Origin: Streptomyces pacificus | GTDB taxonomy: Bacteria; Actinomycetota; Actinomycetes; Streptomycetales; Streptomycetaceae | Assembly: GCF_011766325.1 (NCBI RefSeq) | Contig: NZ_BLLG01000004.1 | Span: 310,001 to 374,000 of the forward strand | DNA length: 64,000 nt | Reading direction: 5' to 3' | Shown: positions 16,362 through 26,800 of the stretch, piece after piece | Layout of the letters: every line of letters starts with the position of its first letter | How positions within the stretch are numbered: the first letter of the stretch is position 1 | Translations under genes and position numbers: made by a program | Notes under the pieces: model-generated | Told to the model about the DNA's origin: nothing | Seen by the model: only the letters and a program-made list of their open reading frames with translations | Databases searched by the model: none

Positions 16362-17330
16362 TCAGAACAGGACTCTGGCGAGCGCCGTGCGCGCCGCCGT
16401 GACCCTCGGGTCGTCCGGGCCGATCACCTCGAACAGCTCCAGCAGCCGCACCCGCGCGGCGTCGCGGTCCTCACCGGCCGTCCTGCGCACGGCCTCGACC
16501 AGCCGGCCGAACGCGTCCTGCACATGGCCGCCGGCAAGGTCCAGATCCGCGGCGGCGATCTGCGACCGAACGTCGCCGGGGTGGTCGGCGGCGTCCTGCC
16601 GCACCTTCTGCGGGTCCATCTCCCGCACCCGGGACAGCAGTTCCGCCTGTGCGAGGCCGAGCTTGGCCTCGGAGTTGCCCGGGTCGTCGGAGAGGACGTT
16701 CCGGTACGCCCGGACGGCGCCGCCGAGGTCGCCCGCGTCGAGGGCGTCGACCGCCGCCTGAAGCGCGGCGTCATACGGGCCGGCAACAGGGGCGGGGGCG
16801 GGGGCCTGCTCACCGGCGTCCGCGTCGACGGTCAGACCGGTCAGACCGAAGCGCTGCTCACCGACCTGGATCAGCTGGTCGAGGGTCTCGCGGATCTGGG
16901 GCTCCGGCGCCATCCCCTGGAAGAGCGGCAGCGCCTGGCCGGCGACCACCGCGAACACGGCGGGGATTCCCTGGATCCCGAACTGCTGCATCAGCATCTG
17001 GTTGGCTTCGACGTCGATCTTGGCGAGCACGAAGCGGCCGTTGTACTCCTGGGCCAGCCGCTCCAGCACCGGGCTCAGCTGCTTGCAGGGCTCGCACCAC
17101 TCGGCCCAGAAGTCGAGGACGACCGGCACCTCGGCGGAGCGCTGGAGGACGTCGTCCTCGAAGCCCGCCTCGTCGACATCGATCACCAGGGCGGACGGGG
17201 GCACCGCACCGCCGCCGCCCTGCCGGGCGGTCTCCGCGCGCGTCTGCTCGGCCTTGGCCTTGGCCTCACCGGCCGCCTTCACCGCGGCGAGGTCGACGAC
17301 GCCGCTCATGGACATGTTCCTAGGCTGCAT
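16362..17330 (-). CDS. Thioredoxin-domain TPR protein (CnoX/YbbN-like co-chaperone)
   Basis: 322 aa. A ~45-residue Ala/Lys/Gly-rich lead-in is followed by a thioredoxin fold (~48-150) with the active site WAEWCEPCK (Cys79 and Cys82) and cis-Pro in GIPAVF. The C-terminal half has tetratricopeptide-like helices (ALQAAVDALDAGDLGGAVRAYRNVL, EAKLGLAQAELL). This architecture matches YbbN/CnoX, which protects proteins from over-oxidation and passes them to chaperones. Cytoplasmic, with no signal. ATG 17330 has GGAGG 8 nt upstream. It is divergent from the TetR gene across a perfect palindrome, so it may be that regulator's target. Confidence 0.88.
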   Translation of the reverse strand: MQPRNMSMSGVVDLAAVKAAGEAKAKAEQTRAETARQGGGGAVPPSALVIDVDEAGFEDDVLQRSAEVPVVLDFWAEWCEPCKQLSPVLERLAQEYNGRFVLAKIDVEANQMLMQQFGIQGIPAVFAVVAGQALPLFQGMAPEPQIRETLDQLIQVGEQRFGLTGLTVDADAGEQAPAPAPVAGPYDAALQAAVDALDAGDLGGAVRAYRNVLSDDPGNSEAKLGLAQAELLSRVREMDPQKVRQDAADHPGDVRSQIAAADLDLAGGHVQDAFGRLVEAVRRTAGEDRDAARVRLLELFEVIGPDDPRVTAARTALARVLF

Positions 17331-17456
17331 GAGTACATCCTCCCCCCTCCACGCGCACGAGCGAAAAATTCGGAGCGCCGGGCCGGTACAGCGGTCGTGC
17401 GTACGGCCCCGCACGCCTGCGCCGGGTCCCCACCCGGCGTCAGTGGTTGTCGCTTT

Positions 17457-17473
17457 CGCTACGAGTCGTAGCG
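17457..17473. promoter_or_regulatory. Perfect 17-bp palindrome between trx-TPR and tetR genes
   Basis: CGCTACGA-G-TCGTAGCG, an uninterrupted 8-1-8 inverted repeat about 85 nt before the tetR start and 127 nt before the thioredoxin-like gene. Probable operator of the adjacent TetR protein. Confidence 0.6.
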
Positions 17474-17557
17474 TAACTGGTCCGATACGGCGCCGGGGCT
17501 CCCGCTCCGGTGAAGTGGCTCACAGCGATCTTCCTACTGGCCGGTATGGTCGCCTCC

Positions 17558-18184
17558 ATGCGCAGTCACCCCCGCCGGGCCCCGGCCCGTACCGGCCGCC
17601 CCCGCAGCGCCGAGGCGGACGCTGCCATCCTCGGGGCCACCAGGGCGGCACTGGTGGAGCTGGGCTGGTCCAGGCTGACGCTCGGCGATGTGGCGACCCG
17701 GGCGGGGGTGGCGAAGACGACGGTCTACCGGCGCTGGTCGGGCAAGAGCGAGTTGGTCGTGGACGCGGTCGCGGAGCTCTTCGACGAGCTGGAGCTGCCC
17801 GACCGGGGCAGCCTGGCCGCGGACATCGAGGGCGTGGTCCTTCAGTTCGCAGCGCTGCTGGAACGCCCCGAGGCCAGGACCGCGCTGATGGCGGTGGTCG
17901 CGGAGTCGACGACCGACGTCCCGCTGCGCGAGCGGATCAGGGTGTCGATCGTGGACCGGCAGAAGCGGCTGGTCCTGGAGGGCCGCGCCCGAGCCCGGGC
18001 ACGCGGGGAGCTGCCGGTGGAGACCGACCCGGTCACGGCCGCCCGGGCGGCCGATCTGATCTTCGACATGATCGCGGGCGCGGTCGTCCACCGCGCGCTG
18101 GTGAGCTGCGAACCCGTCGACCGGCACTGGGTAGGCCGCTTCACCGCGGTCCTGCTGGGCGGACTGGGCGCGGCGGAGTCCTGA
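17558..18184 (+). CDS. TetR/AcrR-family transcriptional repressor
   Basis: 208 aa. N-terminal HTH at about residues 14-60 with the typical LGDVATRAGVAKTTVYRRWSGKSELVVDAV; the C-terminal ligand domain is helical (TetR_C type with ALMAVVAESTTDVPLRERIR). ATG 17558 is preceded by TATGGT at 17545-17550 with 7 nt between, suggesting a leaderless mRNA; the in-frame ATG at 17546 is less likely. It probably represses itself and the divergent thioredoxin-like gene through the palindrome at 17457. It converges on the MFS exporter gene, and I regard it as the core-genome side of the accessory cluster's left edge. Confidence 0.87.
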   Translation: MRSHPRRAPARTGRPRSAEADAAILGATRAALVELGWSRLTLGDVATRAGVAKTTVYRRWSGKSELVVDAVAELFDELELPDRGSLAADIEGVVLQFAALLERPEARTALMAVVAESTTDVPLRERIRVSIVDRQKRLVLEGRARARARGELPVETDPVTAARAADLIFDMIAGAVVHRALVSCEPVDRHWVGRFTAVLLGGLGAAES

Positions 18185-18227
18185 CCGCGCCCCCGCCCCG
18201 GTGGACCGTGCGGCGCATGAGGGTTCT

Positions 18228-19586
18228 TCAGGACGCGCTTGCCCGGCGCCCCGACAGAGTGATGATCGCCGCTCCGAGCGCACAGCCGATGCCGGCTGCG
18301 AGATAGGCGAGGTGGTAGCCGGTGAGCCGGTCATCGCTGGTCGCTGCGACCAGGACCAGGAACGCCACTCCGACGCTGGCGCCGATCTGCTGTGCCACGA
18401 CATTCACCGCCCCGGCGACCGCATGTCGTTCCGGGTCGACACCGGTGAGCGCGGCGGACGTCATCGAGGGGAAGTTCAGTCCTTGGCCGATGCCGCTGAT
18501 CACCAGGCCGGGCAGCACATACAGCAGATAGCTGCCCTGGTGGGGTGTGCTCGTCCACAGCGCTGTCCCTCCGCCGATCAGGACGAGCCCGACGGCCATC
18601 AGCGTGCGCGGCGTGTACTTGGCAAGCAGGCGTCCGGTGACGAAGTTGGCGGTGAGGAAAACGCCCGCCGACATCGGTACCAGCGCGAGACCGGACTCGA
18701 ACGGAGAGTACTCCAGCATCCCCTGCAGATAGAGCGGCGCGAAGAACAGCATCCCGACCGAGCCCATGTACTGGAGGAACGCCGCCAGGCTCGCTGCCCG
18801 CACCGATGCCACCCGGAAGAGGCCGAGAGGAAGCACCGGGTCGGCATTGCGGTGCTCGCACACGACGAAGAGCAGCAGGAACACCACTGCGACGCAGAAG
18901 GAGCCCCATGCCAACGCGCCGCTGCTGCTCGCGCCTACGACCAGCAGGGTGAGGCCGATTGTGCCCGAGATCGCACCGGGCAGGTCCAACTGGCCGCCGC
19001 GCCCTGCACCACCGGGCAGCCCAGCGCGCGTCGCGGCCAGCACGGCCACCCCCACCACCACCGAGAACCACAGCACCGACCGCCAGCCGAGGAACTGGGT
19101 CAGCACACCGCCCAGCAGCACCCCGCCGCTGAAGCTCGCCGCGCCGACCGCCGCGTACACGCTCAAGGCCCGGTTGCGGGCCGGGCCGGCCGGAAACACC
19201 TCGGTCAGCAGGGCCAGTGCCGCCGGACCCGACAGGGCCGCGCCGATGCCCTGGACCGCACGCGCACCGAGCAGCACCCAGGTGCTCGGCGCCGCAGCCC
19301 CGACCAACGCGGCCACCGTGAACAGTGCGACACCGAGTTCGAACACCCGCCGTCGGCCGAACACATCGGCCAGGCGGCCGCCTACCAGCAGGAAGCCGGC
19401 GAACGTCACGGCGTAGGCAATCATGACCCACTGGAGCGTGCTGTCGTCCAGGTCGAAACGGGCTCCGACGGACGGCAGGGCGGCGTTGAGCACCCCGAGA
19501 CCACTCACATCCAGTGCGAGCGCCCCGGCCAGCACCCCGAGTGCCAGTCCCGGCCGGTGCCTTGCCCTCACCTCTGTACCGGTCAT
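18228..19586 (-). CDS. MFS drug-export permease (DHA2-like, 14 TM)
   Basis: 452 aa with about 14 hydrophobic segments. Motif A is visible in the loop after TM2 (GGRLADVFGRRRVFELG), and motif C-like GxxxGPxxGG character follows in TM5 (AVGAASFSGGVLLGGVL). These proteins export hydrophobic drugs by proton antiport at the cytoplasmic membrane. It is divergent from the lct operon and the likely exporter, and possibly the self-protection gene, of its product. The ATG at 19586 overlaps the stop of the small upstream frame (ATGA), indicating translational coupling. Codon use is close to its surroundings. Confidence 0.85.
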   Translation of the reverse strand: MTGTEVRARHRPGLALGVLAGALALDVSGLGVLNAALPSVGARFDLDDSTLQWVMIAYAVTFAGFLLVGGRLADVFGRRRVFELGVALFTVAALVGAAAPSTWVLLGARAVQGIGAALSGPAALALLTEVFPAGPARNRALSVYAAVGAASFSGGVLLGGVLTQFLGWRSVLWFSVVVGVAVLAATRAGLPGGAGRGGQLDLPGAISGTIGLTLLVVGASSSGALAWGSFCVAVVFLLLFVVCEHRNADPVLPLGLFRVASVRAASLAAFLQYMGSVGMLFFAPLYLQGMLEYSPFESGLALVPMSAGVFLTANFVTGRLLAKYTPRTLMAVGLVLIGGGTALWTSTPHQGSYLLYVLPGLVISGIGQGLNFPSMTSAALTGVDPERHAVAGAVNVVAQQIGASVGVAFLVLVAATSDDRLTGYHLAYLAAGIGCALGAAIITLSGRRASAS

Positions 19587-19936
19587 GCGGGCATCCCGGG
19601 GAACTCGCCGCCGGCCGACCGGCGGTTGCCGGGGTGCACCCGGATGACACTGCCGGAGCCGGACAGCCCGGTGGCCGACCCGCCGTCGCGTATCCGGTCG
19701 GCGGCAACCGCCCGAAGGAAGGGGTGGCTGAGCCGTGATCGGGCGAACGCTCCGCCCGCAACTGCTGCAGGCGTGCGGGGTTGCGCGGCCGCAAAGCGAT
19801 GTGCGGAATGGCCGGATAAGGCATCGTCGGCACCGCCTGTGCGCTGCTGCCGTGTTGTGGCGAATTCTATCCGTCCGGTGCCCATTACCAGGACGTCTGC
19901 GCCAGCCGACGTCGACTCGTCGTTCATGATTCTCAT
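19583..19936 (-). CDS. Hypothetical 117-aa protein coupled to the MFS gene
   Basis: Small frame directly upstream of the exporter gene, its stop overlapping the exporter's start by ATGA. Starts at ATG 19936 or ATG 19927; neither has a strong ribosome site. The composition is Ala/Gly/Arg-rich and includes MGTGRIEFATTRQQ and VIRVHPGNRRSAGG. I do not recognise it. It could be a real coupled gene, a remnant, or a translated leader; codon bias is weaker than in its neighbours. Confidence 0.35.
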   Translation of the reverse strand: MRIMNDESTSAGADVLVMGTGRIEFATTRQQRTGGADDALSGHSAHRFAAAQPRTPAAVAGGAFARSRLSHPFLRAVAADRIRDGGSATGLSGSGSVIRVHPGNRRSAGGEFPGMPA

Positions 19937-20881
19937 GCCGAGCAGCTTGCAGTGCCGCTCGCCCGCTGTCCAGGCCGGCCCTGCCCCCTACGTGTACGCC
20001 GCCGGAGCATGTCCCGCACATCCGCTGAGCATCAAGAGAACTCCGTGGTTTCCCACTCCGCTCAAGGCTCCCCCGGGGACGGCCGCCGCCGGCTTCCGCT
20101 GCTGCGACTGCACTGGGTTGCCGATACAGGCCGGTGGCACGTCGAAGTCGGCTCGCGAAGGAGAACGCCCTCTATAACCCACTACGCCCGAATCGCTCGC
20201 CGTCGTCGCCCAAGGAGCGAGTGAACCAGTCACTTCGGGCGGCAAATCACGCCAGTACACCTCATGACCCACTGCTCACACTTGTATCACCCTGAACAAG
20301 GTGGCAGCCTGAAGTTGTCGAGCAAGGGCCTCATGATGCCGCCAGTGCCTTGGGCATCGGGGCGGTGCAGTGGTTGTGCAGACGGAGAGTTGCGAGTGTA
20401 CGTCCCCGCCGGCAGTGCAGTCGCGAACCAGTGCGATCAGGAGGCATGATGCACGCCGGCGGCCGGACTACCGGGCAGCGATTCTCCAGCAGAGCGCGAT
20501 CTGTTTCAGCCACGATGCATTGACGGGGGTCAGGGGTGCGAGTACCGGTTCTTCTACCGCCATGCCTTTCTGTTCGGGAGGGGACAGCCTGCCCGGCAAG
20601 ACGAGGGCACCCTTTTGACCTGAACGGGCCTTGTCGCGTTCGGCGCCCCCGCGGCACTCGCCACGGCGAAGAGAAACCTCCCTGTCATCAACCATTCTCA
20701 CGACCAGCCGCCTGAGCGCTGACCCGCCAGGTTGGGAGTCATCGACCCTGGTCGTTTCCATCGGATCGGCATCATACGTGCCGCAGCTTCCTCATCACAT
20801 GGCCGGCTCAATTCCTGAGCCCTTCATCAGCTGGTCGCAAGCTCTGTCAGTTCATTCCGTCCGCCCTGACGAGGAGCCGAA
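19937..20881. other. 945-bp lower-GC divergent promoter region of the lct cluster
   Basis: No convincing long gene. Base composition drops visibly (for example around 20240-20300, close to half AT) compared with ~70% GC outside, typical of a Streptomyces cluster control region or a transfer junction. It must hold the promoters for the leftward exporter and the rightward lctA-F operon. No cluster-situated regulator gene is present. Confidence 0.6.
20446..20523 (+). CDS. Possible 25-aa leader peptide
   Basis: AGGAGG at 20439-20444 is followed by ATGATG and 23 further codons to a TGA at 20521. The ribosome site is excellent but spacing to the second ATG is short (4 nt). The peptide (MMHAGGRTTGQRFSSRARSV...) has no recognisable features. 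It may be a translated leader in the lctA 5' region, or chance. Confidence 0.2.
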   Translation: MMHAGGRTTGQRFSSRARSVSATMH

Positions 20882-23800
20882 ATGCCCCAAGAGCGCGCAG
20901 CACGAGATTCGCATGCCGTAACCAAGTTTCTGATTGCGCGTGTTGCTGAGCTGATGGACTTATCCGAGCATGCGGTGGACCGCCGGACACCGATGCACCA
21001 GTACGGTTTGGACTCGTTGAAGCTGTCGGCCCTTGCCGCCTCGTTGTCCGAATTCCTCTGCTGGAAAGTTCCGGTCACCTGGATGTGGCAGTATCCGACC
21101 ATCGACCAGCTGTCCCGTGCGCTTGCCGAAGGTCCTCGTGCCGCGGAGACCGCCGCCCCGGGCAATGCCCGCCGTACGGCATCGCATGAGCCCATCGCGA
21201 TCGTGGGCATCGGCTGCCGGTTCCCCGGAGGACCGGATCCCTCCTCGTTCTGGCAACTGATGGTCGAGGGCGGCGACGCGGTCGGCCCGGTGCCGGCCGG
21301 GCGACGCGAGCTCCTGAACGACAGGGTGCGGTGGGGCGGTTTCATCGACGGCATCGACCGGTTCGACCCGCTGTTCTTCGGCATCTCCCCCCGCGAAGCC
21401 GTGCAGATGGACCCGCAGCAGCGCCTCGTCCTGGAGCTGTGCTGGGAGGCGCTGGAGGACGCGGGGGTCGCGCCCGACAGCCTCGTCGGCAGCGACACCG
21501 GCGTCTTCATGGCCTCCTGCTGGGGCGACTACGCGGCCCTCGCGCACTACCGCGGGCCCGACAGCCAGATCACCCCGCACACCGCGACGGGCATGCACGA
21601 CGGCATCATCGCCAACCGCGTCTCCTACACCCTCGGACTGCAGGGCCCGAGCATGGCCATCGACGCCGCCTGCGCCGGGTCGCTGGTCTCCGTACACGTG
21701 GGATGCCAGTCGATCTGGCTGGGCGAGAGCGATCTGGTGCTCGCCGGCGGCGTGAACCTGAGCTTCGTCTCCGACTACTACACCGCGATGGACGCGATGG
21801 GCGCGCTCGCCCCGGACGGCCGCTGCAAGTCGTTCGACGCCCGCGCCAACGGCTACGTACGCGGTGAGGGCGCCGGCGTCGTCGCGCTCGCCCCGCTGAG
21901 CGCAGCACTGGAGCAGGACCTGCCGGTGTACTGCCTGATCAAGGGCAGCTCCTCCCACAACGACGGTCTGAGCAACGGCATGACCGCGCCGAACCCCCAG
22001 GCGCAGGAGAAGATGCTCCGCACCGCCTACCAACGGGCGGGCATCGCCCCGCACTTGGTGGACTACATCGAGTGCCACGGCTCCGCGACGCCGCTGGGCG
22101 ACCCGATCGAGGCCAACGCCATCGGCGCGGTCCTGGGCGGCGACCGGGCGGAGCCGCTGCGGCTCGGGTCCGTCAAGTCCAACGTCGGGCACCTGGAGGC
22201 GGCCGCCGGCATCGTCGGCCTGGTCAAGCTCGCGATGTCGATGCGCAACGGCGTGCTGCCGCCGAGCCTGCACTACACCGCGCCGAACCCGCAGATCATG
22301 TTCGACGAGTACCACCTCACCGTCCAGGACCGGCTGACGCCGTGGCCCCGACGGTCCGACGCGCGCCGCGGCGGGGTCAGCTCGTTCGGCTTCGGCGGCG
22401 CGATCTGCCATGTCGCCGTCGAGGAACTGCCCCGCCCCGAGGCCTCGCTGCTCCTCCTGGCCGCCGACTCCCGGGAGGCGCTCGCCGAGCGGGCCCGGGC
22501 GCTGCGGGACGAGAGCGACCTGCGCGCGGCCTGCCGCCGGGCGCCCGGCGACGGCGCGTTCCGGCTCGCGGCCGCCGCCCGCGACATGGCCGAACTCAGG
22601 ACGCAGCTGGACGCCTTCGGCACCGGTGAGACGGCCGCCGGACTGAGCGTCGGGGAGACGACCGGACGCACGCCGCGGGTGGCGTTCCTGTTCTCCGGCA
22701 ACGGCTCGCAGTGGGTGGGCATGGGCAGGCAACTGCTCGCCGGCATGCCGGTGTTCCGACGGTCCATGATGAGGTCCGACAAGCGGATGCGGGAGTTGCT
22801 CGGCTTCTCCATCGTCGAGCAGATGCTCGACCCCGAGGGCCGCATCGACGACATGGACGTCTTCCAGCCCCTGCTGTTCTCCCTCCAGGTCGCGCTGGCC
22901 GAGGCCTGGCGCTCGCTGGGCGTGGAGCCGGACGTCGTCCTGGGGCAGAGCGTCGGCGAGTTCGCCGCGTCGCACATCGCCGGTGCGCTCGACTTCGAGG
23001 ACGCCTCCCGCCTGGCCGCCCACCACGGCAGGCTCCTCCAGCAACTGGCCGTGGGACGCGGCGAGGGCATCGTGGTGATGACCGCCGCGGACGAGGTCAA
23101 GCGGCATCTGAGCGGCCAACTCACCGTGTCCGGATACAACGGCCTCGGCTCCACCCTGGTCACCGGCACCCCGCAGGAGATCGACGGCCTCGTCCAGCGG
23201 CTGACCGACGCGGGCGTCACGAACCACCGGGTGCGGATGGGCCACGCCCCGCACTCGCCGCTGGTCGACCACGTCCTGGCCCCGCTGAAGATCGAACTCG
23301 ACGGCATCACGCCGCGCACCGCACGCATCCCGATGATCTCGACGGTCACCGGCGAACTCGTCGACGGCGCGGAGCTCGGCCCCGACTACTGGGCGAAGAA
23401 CCTGCGCCAGGAGATCCGGGTGGTCGACGCCCTGACGAACCTGCGCGACCACGACATCGACGCGGTGGTCGAGCTCAGCCCGCACCCCGTCCTGCTCAAG
23501 TCCGTGTCGGAGATCCTGCCGGCTGCCACCCTGCCCTCGCTCACCCGCGGCGCCGACGCGGCCTCGACCCTGCTGGGCTCGCTCGGCGCGCTGTACACCG
23601 CCGGACTCACCGTCACCCAGAGCCCGTTCCTCCTGGGCGACCGGGGGCGGCACGCCAGGCCGAGCGGGGGCGACATCGCGGCCGACGAGCAGGTGCATCT
23701 GGTCCCCGTCACGGCGCGTACGGCCGACGCGCTGACCGACACCTGCCGTGAGCTGTCCAACCACGTCGAACGTGACGCGGGCCTGCGGGTCTCCGACCTC

Positions 23801-26800
23801 TCCTACACGCTCGCGGCACGGCGCACCCACCACAGCCACCGCATAGCGCTGTTCGCCCGCAACCGCCAGGACGTCCTGGACGGACTCGCCCGCGTCGCCG
23901 CAGGGCAGCCCCACCCCGACGTGCTCACGGGCACAGTCTCCGGCAGCGTCGACCGACGCGTTGCGCTGGTGTTCTCCGGCGGCGGAACGCAGTGGGTCGG
24001 CATGGGCCGGGAGCTCCTGCGCTCGCACACCGGATTCCGTACGTGGATGAACGCCTGCGACGCCGCCGTGCGCGCGGCGGGCGGCGGCCCGGTGCTCGAC
24101 CAACTCGCGGCCCCTGCCGACGAGGCCAGGTTTGAGGAGATGGACGTCCAGCAGCCGGTACTGTTCGCCCTGCAGGTCTCGCTGGCGAAGGTCTGGCTCG
24201 GACTCGGCGTCCGGCCGGCCGCCGTGGTCGGTCACAGCCTGGGCGAGGCCGCGGCTGCCTGCGTCGCGGGATCGCTGTCGCTGGAGGACGCCGCCCGCGT
24301 CGTGGTCGCCCGCTCCCACCTGCTCGAACGCAAGGCGGCGCCCGGCGCCATGATCTCGGTCGACCTGCCGGAGGACGAGCTTGGGCCGAGACTCGCGCCG
24401 TATGCCGGGCACGCGGCGATCGCCGTGGTCAACAGCCCCACCAGCGCGGCGGTCTCGGGCTCGCCCGAAGCCGTCGGCGCCCTGGAGGCCGACCTGGAGC
24501 GGGAGGGGATCCCCACCCGGCGGATCCGCGTGGAGCGGCCGGTGCACAGCCCCGGCATGGACCCGCTGCTCGAACCACTGCGCGAGGCCATCGACGGCAT
24601 CACGCCGCTGCCGAACACCGCCGAGTTCCGTTCCACGGCACTGGCCGGCGCGGTGAACCCGGTCGCCGACGCCGACTACTGGGTGCACAACCTGCGCAAC
24701 CAGGTCCGGTTCGCCGAGACGATCGGCACGCTGGTCGACGAAGGCGTCTCCACCTTCATCGAGATCGGGCCGCACGAGACGCTGCGCGGCGCGGTCGAGG
24801 AGATCGCGCTGAGCCGTGGTGCCCAGGTGCACGCGGTCAACTCCCTGCGGCGCGGCGAGAGCGACGTCCGCTGTCTGCTGGGGGCCGCCGCTTCCCTGTA
24901 CGTCAGGGGCCTTCCGCTGACCTTCGCCTCGTTGTTCGCCGACGACGTCGAGGTCGTGGAGACCCCGCTCGTGCAGTGGCAGAAGGACCGCTACTGGCTG
25001 GACACCACGCCGACGCCTCGCCGTGACGTCGCGCAGATCCCCGGGCCTGCCCCCGCCGCGGCGGTGACCGTGACCGAAGCCGCGGTCGCCCCGGTGGAGG
25101 ACGGGGCCGCGGGGAAGGAGGGCAGACCGGTTGAGGAGATCGTCCTCGGTGAACTCGCCGACGCGCTGGGCGTCCCGGTGAGCAGGTTCGACGTCAAGGC
25201 AGGTCTGCGCGAGTTCGGTCTGGACTCGATGCTGGCGATCCGCCTGGTCAACAGGATGCAGGCACTGTTCGGACAGCGGGTGTCGCCGGTCGTCTTCCTG
25301 GACGGGCGGACGATATCCGAGGTCGTCGACCACTTCGTCGAGATCACCGGCGGGCCGGCCACTCCCCCGGCCACTCCTCCGGCCGCCCTGCCGAAGCCCG
25401 TCGCGGTGGCGAAGCCGGAGCCCGAGGCGGCGGCCGAGCCCGCACCCGGGGCCGGGCCCACCCAGCCGGCCTTCCTCGACGGCCTCTCCGAGCTGGACGC
25501 CGAGGAACTCGTGGAGGAGCTGGAGGCGCGCGGCCTCCTCGACCCCGCCGACGCACCGGCCCTGGACCAGCTGCGCGCCGAAGGACTCGGTCTCGAACTG
25601 GCACCGGCCTCGCACGGCCAGGCCTCGCTGTGGTTCATGCAGATGGTCTCGCCGGACGCCGTGCCCTACAACTTCATGGTCGCCGCCCGGATCAGGACCG
25701 AGGTCGACGAGAGGGCGCTCGACCGCGCCGTACGGGCCGTGGTCGAGCGGCACCCCGCGCTGCGCACGATCTTCGTGGAGGCCGGGGGCCGTCCGTACCA
25801 GGTCGTCCTGGACGAGCCGCTGTACGAGTTCCAGGTGGTCGACAGCACGGACCTGGACGACGAAGAGGCCCGCGAGGAGCTGGCGCGCCTCGGGCATCTG
25901 CCGCTCGACATGGACAACGGACCGCTCGTGCGGGTCGTCCTCATGGCGCGTGGGCCCGCGGACCACTACCTGCTGGTGCTCGTCCATCACATCGCCTCGG
26001 ACGCGGCATCGGCGGACGTGATGATCCGCGAACTCCAGGAGTACTACGCGGCTGCGGACGCCGCCGAGGGCGCGCCGGCCGCCCCGTACACGGAGTTCGT
26101 CGAGTGGGAGCGGCAGTGGCTTGCCGGCCCCGCGGCCGAGGCGGCGCTGGACTGGTGGTCGCAGAAGCTGGCCGACCCGCCCGCGCACCTCGACCTGTCC
26201 GCCAAGGAGCGGCCCCCGGGCGTCACGTACGAAGGACGCGACATCGCGTTCCGCTGGAGCGCCGAAGAGTCGCGCCTGCTCCGGGAGTTCGCGGTGCGCG
26301 AGGGTGTGTCGATCAGCACGGTCGTGCTTGCCGGTTTCTTCGCCACGCTCAACCGCGCGGCGAAGACCGACGACGCCGTTGTGGCCACCGCCATCGCCCA
26401 ACGCGGCCAGCCCGGCTGGGAATCCGCCGTCGGGTACTACCTCAACACGGTGCTCGTGCGGGCGAAGCCCGCCGGTGACCGCAGCTTCCGCGACCTGCTG
26501 CGCGAGGTGCACACCTTCTCGCTCGGCCTCCTGGAGCACATGGACTACCCCCTCGACCTGCTGGCGTCCCAGCTGAAGCCGCCGCGGGCCGAGGGCCGGT
26601 CCCCGTGGTTCGACGTGGTGGTCAACTGGCTGTCCTCGGACGCCTTTCCGCGCTCCGTCAAGCTCTTCCACGGCGTCGGCGACACCGTCTCGCCGGGCGG
26701 GACCCTGCCGCTCGAGCCGCTCCAGGTCCGCAGGCACCTCGCCAAGTTCGACCTGGAGATCTCGATGGCCGACATCGACGGCGAGGTCGCGGGACACGTC

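Noticed and set aside
20960-26797. 1945-codon open frame antisense to lctA
   Set aside because: A GC-rich shadow frame: composition is Arg/His/Asp/Gly-rich without domains, and the opposite strand encodes complete PKS/NRPS domains.
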